Assembly: GCA_964508765.1 (NCBI GenBank)
Contig: CAZDVD010000058.1
Span: 1 to 11,869, forward strand
DNA: 11,869 nucleotides
Source: JABMPR01 sp964508765
GTDB lineage: Bacteria; Fidelibacterota; UBA8477; JABMPR01
Direction of reading: 5' to 3'
Shown here: piece after piece, positions 7,598 to 11,869 of the stretch
Position numbering within the stretch: the first letter of the stretch is position 1
How the letters are laid out: each line of letters opens with the position of its first letter
Made by a program: the position numbers and the translations under genes
Notes under the pieces: generated by a model
Told to the model about the DNA's origin: nothing
The model's database searches: none
What the model saw: the letters and a program-made list of their open reading frames with translations, nothing else

Positions 7598-7670
7598 GGC
7601 CGCGTAGCTCAGTTGGTAGAGCAGTTGACTTTTAATCAATTGGTCGCAGGTTCGATCCCTGCCGCGGTCA
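7598..7670 (+). tRNA. tRNA-Lys (anticodon TTT)
   Basis: 73 nt fold into a full cloverleaf. The acceptor stem pairs GGCCGCG (7598-7604) with CGCGGTC (7663-7669; one G-U pair), with discriminator A at 7670. The D arm is GCTC/GAGC, the anticodon stem GTTGA/TCAAT with loop CTTTTAA (anticodon TTT at 7631-7633), and the T arm GCAGG-TTCGATC-CCTGC. The 3' CCA is not encoded. TTT reads lysine codons AAA and AAG. It is the only RNA gene seen in the window and marks the change from conserved to accessory DNA. Confidence 0.96.
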
Positions 7671-7671
7671 C

Positions 7672-7711
7672 AAGCCCTTGACTGTCAATCAGTTAGGGGC
7701 TTTATCGTTTT
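7672..7711 (+). terminator. Terminator of tRNA-Lys
   Basis: A 12-bp stem with two G-U pairs (AAGCCCTTGACT at 7672-7683 with AGTTAGGGGCTT at 7691-7702) has a 7-nt loop and is followed by TATCGTTTT. It starts two bases after the tRNA 3' end, as expected for a single tRNA transcription unit. Confidence 0.8.
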
Positions 7712-7844
7712 AGGTATTTGGGGGCTGATTTCGAAAATATACTGTTTGTATACCGTTTTGTGGAAAATGGGGATATATGAGGGTACTTTCGTGCTGGATT
7801 GTAGTCGGGATACTTTTCACGAATATTATTAGCAACGTGTCTTT

Positions 7845-9761
7845 TCAGAACTTTGTACCTGGTCGAGCAATACCCAAAGCGGAGATCACCCTTCTTCCTC
7901 TGTCATTCAGTTTTATCACTCCACCAACATTTTCAAGAATAATAGGATCACCTCCCCAATCCTGTAGATCCCACCATGCCTGCAACTCCTCTATTTTTTG
8001 AGTATACTCATCTGGCTGCCAAGGAAATCTAGCTCCACATACAATAATTTCGTTAGTCTCAGAATTGTAACTCGTCACACTAGTTCCTGGACTTGGATAA
8101 TCAGGATGTATACCCTGCCTAAAGTATGGAGTGTCATCAGGCGATGAGTCAACAAATTCTTGATTCATGTAAAAGTTCTGCTGGTGAGGACAGTTTCTGA
8201 CATCAGCAACAAGCGAATCAAATCTAGCCATCCTGATGCTGTCTGGAGCCTCATGTCCATCACCTACAACCCAGTAAGCAGAAACAGGAAATTCTGAGTC
8301 TGCAAACTTTCTAATTCCCACATTCACACCTGCATCTTTGGATGCGTAAAAACTCATATATATCATCGGAAAGTCATTCATAAATTTGTATACATCAACA
8401 GTATCAGCATCGGCTGTAAATACAAGACCGGCGAAATCATCATCCCAAGTCTTCTCTTCGACAGTCACCCCATTTCTTTGCATGATTACTTGGTAGTCGT
8501 ATGCATCCGTACTCGTGTGGAACCCATTGAAATCGTACAGCGCTCCTTGCTCTACCAAGACTTCAAATTCACCATTATTACTAACGGCTACGCTGTCTTG
8601 TCCCCATAGATATCCGCTTGAGTCTGCCAACATTTTTCTATAGGTCAAAGTGCTTGTTCCACTTGTAAGCGTTGTATCTCCGTACACTGATTTAAAGTTA
8701 AAGTGTACTAAACTTGAATCTGGAGTAGGAATTACATATATCTGTCCAGAATCCCATCCTTCAGCACCTTGATCATCTTGAGCCATTACAATGTAATTGA
8801 CCACTCCGTTAAACCCCTGCGTCAAGGAATCGAGGTAGACATTGCTATTGTCAATGCTGAAGAAGGCACTTTCTGAAGAACTCGAAATGCTGGTAACGAT
8901 TACATCATCGGTATCGGGGTCGACATAGGTGTATGCGGCAATTACCTTCGGGAGGTCCTGGATTGCCTCAGGGACTAATTCCACGATTGTTTCAAGTACA
9001 ACAACGGGGGGGTAGTTTAGAGCAGTCAGCAAGATATTATGTGCATTTGAGAAGTCGGGCTGTAAGAACAAAGTATCAACATTCGTATAATAGCCAACTT
9101 TTTCAGTGCTTATGACAACCTCAAGATTATCCTCACGGACAGATTGTGTTGTTATCAGCTGCTTCTCCATTCGATCTTGACCTGTACTGTAAGCAGGATG
9201 CGTAAAACCCGTGCCGTCCCCACCATCAATGGCCAGTATTTTAATCGTTTGTGAGCTCCCTTTTCCTGACAATCGAACGATTTGTAAACCACCTGAGGTA
9301 GTGCCAAAACCATATGCTACTTCATAATTACCTGGTCCCAGGAACATACGCGAAGAGCAAGTTCTTTCACCTAAGGGGTTGAAGCTCTGTAGCGTATAAT
9401 GACCTGTTTCGGAAATGTTGAAAGGAATTATTGTGACCGGATTAAATGGGTTGGGATAGTTCTGTTTCAATAAAAAATGCTCTGGATTTCGTGGGTCATC
9501 ATTATCTATTCCATCTGTCGTGATACTCAACCACCAATAATTATCCGGAAAAAAACCTTCTACTACCAGAGTCGGCTCATTAACTACTTGCATAGTAACT
9601 GAGAAACTGTCGATATCCTCTCCTGTATAGGCATCGTATGCTCCTCCACTTACCCCATAAACTGCTTGCGAAATTGCTACTGATGGAGAAAATCCAGCGC
9701 AAAGAATAAGGCATATCGAGCAGAATGCTGTAATGTGGTATTTAGATTCACTCACTATCAT
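7845..9761 (-). CDS. Secreted multidomain protein with internal FlgD/T9SS-like module
   Basis: 638 residues. A signal peptide is likely (hydrophobic core about 11-23, possible cleavage near residue 32). Residues about 97-178 form the module that FCB bacteria usually carry at the C terminus: LLKQNYPNPFNPVT (97-110), then beta strands including GHYTLQSFNPLGER (120-133), a GPGNYEVAY strand (142-150) and SSQTIKIL (169-176). Residues 250-345 resemble a cadherin/Ig-like domain (PPVVV..., DPDTDDV, NYIVMAQDDQGAEG). The C-terminal 290 residues are Asp-, Ser- and Trp-rich with a few cysteines; I do not recognise them and see no HExxH or other catalytic signature. The ATG at 9761 has no clear ribosome site. 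It is the longest gene of the accessory half; function unknown, probably a surface or exported protein. Confidence 0.82.
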   Translation of the reverse strand: MIVSESKYHITAFCSICLILCAGFSPSVAISQAVYGVSGGAYDAYTGEDIDSFSVTMQVVNEPTLVVEGFFPDNYWWLSITTDGIDNDDPRNPEHFLLKQNYPNPFNPVTIIPFNISETGHYTLQSFNPLGERTCSSRMFLGPGNYEVAYGFGTTSGGLQIVRLSGKGSSQTIKILAIDGGDGTGFTHPAYSTGQDRMEKQLITTQSVREDNLEVVISTEKVGYYTNVDTLFLQPDFSNAHNILLTALNYPPVVVLETIVELVPEAIQDLPKVIAAYTYVDPDTDDVIVTSISSSSESAFFSIDNSNVYLDSLTQGFNGVVNYIVMAQDDQGAEGWDSGQIYVIPTPDSSLVHFNFKSVYGDTTLTSGTSTLTYRKMLADSSGYLWGQDSVAVSNNGEFEVLVEQGALYDFNGFHTSTDAYDYQVIMQRNGVTVEEKTWDDDFAGLVFTADADTVDVYKFMNDFPMIYMSFYASKDAGVNVGIRKFADSEFPVSAYWVVGDGHEAPDSIRMARFDSLVADVRNCPHQQNFYMNQEFVDSSPDDTPYFRQGIHPDYPSPGTSVTSYNSETNEIIVCGARFPWQPDEYTQKIEELQAWWDLQDWGGDPIILENVGGVIKLNDRGRRVISALGIARPGTKF

Positions 9762-10046
9762 GTCTAATTTTGAAGCGTCATTGTAGATTCGTAATAATTC
9801 ACCCTAGCGGGTAGTCATCCCTGGCAATGGATAGACTTTATTCCATCAAAGTAATTTGGGCTAATTCGGTCTGAATTTAAGAGAGACTTTTAGGGGTTCC
9901 AACTTAATATCCCACGCCGCCCACAGCTGCATCAATTAGCTGCTTCCTACAAATCCAGAAATACATTCAATCCCCCGAGTATTCTATCCAATCGGATATA
10001 CCATTACCGGTATATTTGTCCCGGTTTGTCACAAAGTGAATAGAAA

Positions 10047-10083
10047 ATTCTATGCGGAAATTGGGTAGATTACCCTATAGAAT
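10047..10083. repeat. Nested inverted repeat
   Basis: The outer arms ATTCTAT (10047-10053) and ATAGAAT (10077-10083) enclose the inner hairpin GGGTA-GAT-TACCC (10063-10075). The left side has nine extra unpaired bases. The left outer arm also forms a close dyad ATAGAA-AA-TTCTAT with the bases just before it. It is not followed by a T-tract, so it looks more like a binding site or cruciform than a terminator. Confidence 0.45.
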
Positions 10084-10119
10084 ATGCATCGCTTTTAGTG
10101 TGTGTGAGTCCGCTCTTTT

Positions 10120-10128
10120 GTTAGAAAC
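10120..10128 (-). other. Candidate attC R'' box of the toxin-antitoxin cassette
   Basis: On the minus strand this reads GTTTCTAAC, beginning 12 nt after the toxin stop codon. It is the exact reverse complement of GTTAGAAAC at 10841-10833 on the same strand, the proposed 5' end of the cassette. In integron cassettes the R'' box of the attC complements the first bases of the same cassette. I could not find a matching L' and R' half within the usual attC length, so the site is incomplete, degenerate or coincidental. Confidence 0.35.
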
Positions 10129-10140
10129 CAGATATTCCTA

Positions 10141-10518
10141 TTATGGTCTAAAAACCTCAAGTTTAAGCTGGTTGACAATTTTATAATGCTTGTCGTTCGC
10201 AGTAAGAATTGGGATTCCATTAGTAAGGGCAGTTGAAGCTATTAATGCGTCTGCTAACCGCATAGAATTGCTCAGGAAGTGCCTTTCAACAAGGAACATG
10301 GCTTTTGATGATATTTCTTCATCTATGTATAGAATAATAACTTTCCAATCTTTCAATGCCCTTCTTAATTCTCGAAGTTCTCGCTGATTCCGCATGCCCT
10401 GAACTAATTCCATGTAGGTGACAACTGAGATCGAAAAAGTTGATAAGTTCTCAATAGCCGATCGCGCCTTTTCATTCCCCTTCAAATACCAGATAAGTAC
10501 ATCTGTGTCTATGAGCAT
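10141..10518 (-). CDS. vapC: PIN-domain toxin (VapC-like ribonuclease)
   Basis: 125 residues, a typical length for a VapC toxin. PIN-domain nucleases use a cluster of acidic residues to bind metal and cut RNA, often tRNA or rRNA. Candidates seen here are Asp4 and Asp6 in MLIDTDVLIWYL, Glu37 in TYMELVQG, Asp90 in LADALIAS and Asp109 in LTANDKHY; the spacing fits the family. The ATG shares one base with the antitoxin stop (TAATG), so synthesis is coupled and the toxin should be made only with its antitoxin. The RNA target cannot be read from sequence. The pair lies in AT-rich accessory DNA and is bracketed by candidate integron core sites. Confidence 0.93.
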   Translation of the reverse strand: MLIDTDVLIWYLKGNEKARSAIENLSTFSISVVTYMELVQGMRNQRELRELRRALKDWKVIILYIDEEISSKAMFLVERHFLSNSMRLADALIASTALTNGIPILTANDKHYKIVNQLKLEVFRP

Positions 10519-10757
10519 TAGAATCTGCTTTCTCTGGCTGTGTCAACAAAGGCCTCTACATCTGCTACTTTTGAATTATCAGCCCACATACCAAAAAGAT
10601 GATTATCGAGGTTGTCAGTCAAATCAATTTCTCCAGTAACAGGAACTAACTTTGCATAAGGCTTTCCTCTGTAAGTTATTACAACTTCTTCACCCCTTCT
10701 TGCAGTATCTAGTAGTTCCTTTGAATGGAATCTTAAGTCTTTTGCCGTCGCTTTCAT
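10518..10757 (-). CDS. vapB: Phd/YefM-family antitoxin of the PIN toxin
   Basis: 79 residues. The N-terminal half is the Phd/YefM DNA-binding and dimerization fold: MKATAKDLRFHSKELLDTAR (1-20) followed by GEEVVITYRGKPYAKLVPV (22-40), whose strand-turn RGKP is characteristic. The C-terminal half (about 41-79), rich in Asp and Asn, should be the flexible part that blocks the toxin active site. The symbol vapB follows its partner; by fold it belongs to Phd/YefM, not to the AbrB-type VapB proteins. The ATG at 10757 is preceded by AAAGGAAGG at good spacing. A dyad operator candidate lies 13-41 nt upstream, consistent with autorepression by the antitoxin or the toxin-antitoxin complex. Confidence 0.92.
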   Translation of the reverse strand: MKATAKDLRFHSKELLDTARRGEEVVITYRGKPYAKLVPVTGEIDLTDNLDNHLFGMWADNSKVADVEAFVDTARESRF

Positions 10758-10769
10758 GTCTGCCTTCCT

Positions 10770-10798
10770 TTACATTGTTTACACTTTGTAATGTAAAC
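10770..10798. promoter_or_regulatory. Candidate autoregulatory operator of the toxin-antitoxin operon
   Basis: Two overlapping dyads share one right arm: GTTTACA (10777-10783) with TGTAAAC (10792-10798), spacer 8 nt, and TTACATT (10770-10776) with AATGTAA (10790-10796), spacer 13 nt. The element ends 12 nt before the antitoxin start codon. On the minus strand TTTACA and nearby TACATT could serve as promoter hexamers, so a bound repressor would block transcription. Phd/YefM antitoxins are known to bind such palindromes. Confidence 0.6.
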
Positions 10799-10834
10799 TG
10801 GGAAACTTGATTTCAAACCGTGATTTATCTGTGT

Positions 10835-10960
10835 TTCTAACGCTTTAGGCTTGAGCTACTTCCCAAAAAAGACTCGCTTGATAATATCAATGTATCCCTC
10901 CACATCATTTCCCCCTTTGCACTTCTTTGCGTTTGTGTTAGCTCTAAGCCATTGTTATGC
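10835..10960 (-). other. attC-like recombination site (candidate integron cassette site)
   Basis: Read on the minus strand in order: R'' GCATAAC (10960-10954), spacer AAT, L'' GGCTTAGAGCTA (10950-10939), an 80-nt variable centre, L' TAGCTCAAGCC (10858-10848), spacer TAAAGC, R' GTTAGAA (10841-10835). L'' and L' pair over 11 bp with one extra A in L'', which is the arm that carries the extrahelical base in known attC sites. TAAC pairs with GTTA in the outer boxes. Total length 126 bp, within the attC range. It follows the small gene 11031-11291 in the orientation a cassette requires. Deviations: the left spacer is 3 nt instead of about 5, and R' ends in A instead of a pyrimidine. Confidence 0.45.
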
Positions 10961-11030
10961 CTCGCTTTGCAGCAATTATAAATCATGAGAAATAAAAGAG
11001 AATATTAAGCTCTCATCTATCTATAAGCTC

Positions 11031-11291
11031 TTATTCTTCCCAAGGCAAGACAGGTAGATTCTTCAAATCCTTTATAAATTTGGGCTCATCAAATTCATGC
11101 TCTTCACTAAGAATTTCGGATATATGCGCAGATAAGACCGCTCCAATATACTCTTTTGCATCTTGTTTTGAATATCCCTCTGATATCAGCCTGTCCAATG
11201 TCTCCTTCGTTTCTGGCGGATTATTTGAACTCAACTGATTAGAGACAATCTCTAGAATTACTTCCTTTAGATGTGGATTATGCTCTTCCAT
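11031..11291 (-). CDS. Small conserved-looking hypothetical protein
   Basis: 86 residues, acidic and soluble with no membrane segment. It is mostly helical by appearance: helix about 6-19 (LKEVILEIVSNQL), NNPPETKETLDRLISEGYS (23-41), a helix at about 43-60 (DAKEYIGAVLSAHISEIL) and a C-terminal FIKDLKNLPVLPW. The N-x-P-P-E-T and R-L-x-x-x-G-x-S pattern is reminiscent of short uncharacterized bacterial proteins, but I cannot name a family with confidence. The ATG at 11291 has GGGAGA 6 nt upstream, a good ribosome site. It is followed by the attC-like element and preceded by the ParB-like gene. Function unknown; it could be a cassette gene. Confidence 0.78.
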   Translation of the reverse strand: MEEHNPHLKEVILEIVSNQLSSNNPPETKETLDRLISEGYSKQDAKEYIGAVLSAHISEILSEEHEFDEPKFIKDLKNLPVLPWEE

Positions 11292-11305
11292 AAGTTCTCC
11301 CTGAA

Positions 11306-11314
11306 ATTAGTATA
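11306..11314 (-). promoter_or_regulatory. TATACTAAT box before the 86-residue protein gene
   Basis: The minus strand reads TATACTAAT 14 nt before the start codon. The same nine bases occur 8 nt before the first ATG of the neighbouring ParB-like gene (11839-11847). TATACT resembles a -10 hexamer. The box also overlaps one arm of a TTAGTAT-16 nt-ATACTAA dyad (11307-11336). Confidence 0.35.
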
Positions 11315-11380
11315 AATTTAAAGTACGCAATACTAAGATGCTGATTCCAGTTAATATCAACTATCCAATATAGCTAATCT

Positions 11381-11830
11381 TCACAGTATTTCTGAGTCCC
11401 TACTTATTTCATCCAATTTGTCATTCCAATATTCGACGAAAGCTAGATACGATTTGCTTTCAGTTAGGAACCTCAAATGTTGATCGACTGGAAAGCTACA
11501 TGAAGGTAAATTATCTATCCCTATCCTCCTAGCTTTCTCCATTCGGTGATGTCCATCGATTAGATTATACCTACCTGGTGATATTTCTGCGATAATTACA
11601 GGCTCAGAAATGTCTACAGAATCAACATGAGGATTGTTGAGAGATGAAAACTCTTTGGAGTAATCTTTTATCGCTAATATTTTGTAAATTACTTGATCAG
11701 GATTTTCGAAAATATACTCACGCATTTTTGTGATATTAAACCTGAAAATACCATTTGGAAATATCTCGTCTCCATCAGCAACTGAGCATGGTGTAAAATC
11801 GTTATCGATCTTTAATTTAACTGTCATCAT
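11381..11830 (-). CDS. ParB/sulfiredoxin-fold domain protein
   Basis: 149 residues. The diagnostic segment is RYNLIDGHHRMEKARRIGID (87-106), matching the I-D-G-H-H-R pattern of the ParB/Srx superfamily, where the loop binds a nucleotide phosphate. It is preceded by strand-like EPVIIAEI (76-83). There is no helix-turn-helix domain after it as in true chromosome-partitioning ParB, and no parA beside it, so a partitioning role is unlikely. The C-terminal AFVEYWNDKLDEI segment is seen in other small proteins of this type. Two adjacent ATGs (11830 and 11827) are possible starts, neither with a strong ribosome site. Small proteins with this fold are common in mobile and accessory DNA; the biochemical role here is unknown. 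Confidence 0.75.
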   Translation of the reverse strand: MMTVKLKIDNDFTPCSVADGDEIFPNGIFRFNITKMREYIFENPDQVIYKILAIKDYSKEFSSLNNPHVDSVDISEPVIIAEISPGRYNLIDGHHRMEKARRIGIDNLPSCSFPVDQHLRFLTESKSYLAFVEYWNDKLDEISRDSEIL

Positions 11831-11838
11831 AAATCCAG

Positions 11839-11847
11839 ATTAGTATA
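11839..11847 (-). promoter_or_regulatory. TATACTAAT box before the ParB-like gene
   Basis: Second copy of the minus-strand nonamer TATACTAAT, 8 nt before the first ATG and 11 nt before the second. With TATACT as a -10 element the mRNA leader would be only a few bases long, in line with the absence of a clear ribosome site. A role is inferred only from recurrence and position. Confidence 0.3.
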
Positions 11848-11869
11848 CGTTTATTAGAATTTGAAATTT

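Larger units (their letters stand above)
9762..10140. other. 379-bp non-coding region with inverted repeats
   Basis: I see no credible gene on either strand. It holds the upstream region of the 638-residue protein gene and the downstream region of the toxin gene. Its structured part is 9979-10083: three copies of the heptamer ATTCTAT or its complement (9981-9987, 10047-10053, 10077-10083), a dyad ATATACC-6 nt-GGTATAT (9996-10015) and a GGGTA-GAT-TACCC hairpin (10063-10075). The part from 9780 to 9970 shows nothing clear. Confidence 0.6.

Noticed and set aside
7777..8001. Plus-strand open frame with a hydrophobic start, antisense to the end of the 638-residue gene
   Set aside because: It overlaps the coding C terminus of the secreted protein, lacks a ribosome site and its product resembles nothing; treated as a shadow frame.
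9896..9903. GTTGGAAC on the minus strand as the missing R' box of the toxin cassette's attC
   Set aside because: It would make the site about 230 bp, longer than usual, its GTTG does not pair with TAAC, and no L'' complement precedes it.
7551..10968. 11-bp direct repeat TGCCTCGCTTT at 7551-7561 and 10958-10968, considered as island attachment repeats
   Set aside because: Several 11-bp repeats are expected by chance in a window of this size, and the left copy is not in the tRNA.
10990..11015. Possible terminator (GAGA...TCTC followed by TTTTATTT on the minus strand) after the 86-residue gene
   Set aside because: The stem is only about 4-5 bp and AT-rich; too weak to call.
1..11869. CRISPR array, transposase, integrase or insertion sequence
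   Set aside because: No regularly spaced repeats and no transposase or recombinase motifs (such as DDE or a tyrosine-recombinase R-H-R-Y set) were found on either strand.

Overview
The window looks like chromosomal DNA from a member of the FCB superphylum (Calditrichota, Marinimicrobia, Ignavibacteria or a relative). The main clue is the gene at 7845-9761. It carries the segment LKQNYPNPFNP followed by a beta-rich FlgD-like module, which is characteristic of secreted proteins in those phyla. HslVU, HflKC and the arginine gene fit a free-living bacterium. The exact phylum is an inference.

Left, conserved half (1-7702). The 3' end of a fibronectin-type surface or secreted protein (1-420, plus strand) meets a minus-strand block at a strong bidirectional hairpin terminator (440-470). 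The block, read right to left, is hflK-hflC (4-bp overlap) and then hslV-hslU (15-nt gap), followed by argF after another hairpin. HflK/HflC form a membrane SPFH assembly linked to FtsH quality control, and HslV/HslU form a cytoplasmic two-part protease, so this is a proteostasis neighbourhood. Divergent from hflK is a translationally coupled plus-strand pair, a membrane-anchored rhodanese-like protein and a MauE/DoxX-like membrane protein with a CGC motif. They plausibly act together in thiol or sulfur redox at the membrane. A stand-alone 2-oxoacid dehydrogenase-type acyltransferase domain protein converges on them. A complete tRNA-Lys(TTT) gene with its own terminator closes this half.

Right, accessory half (7703-11869). 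Beyond the tRNA, gene density falls and the DNA looks more AT-rich. All genes here are on the minus strand: a 638-residue secreted multidomain protein with its FlgD/T9SS-like module near the N terminus instead of the C terminus, a 379-bp non-coding gap rich in inverted repeats, a Phd/YefM-PIN toxin-antitoxin pair, a small conserved-looking hypothetical protein and a ParB/sulfiredoxin-fold small protein.

The most interesting signal is a candidate integron cassette structure in this half. An attC-like element at 10835-10960 (TAAC/GTTA outer boxes, an 11-bp inner stem with one extrahelical base on the expected arm) lies directly downstream of the small hypothetical gene in the expected orientation. 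Its outer box GTTAGAAAC is exactly complementary to a GTTTCTAAC box 12 nt after the toxin stop codon. That is the relationship expected between the 5' end of a cassette and the R'' box of its own attC. No integrase is visible, and the distal half of the toxin cassette's attC was not found, so this remains a hypothesis that attC covariance-model searching and bottom-strand folding could test.
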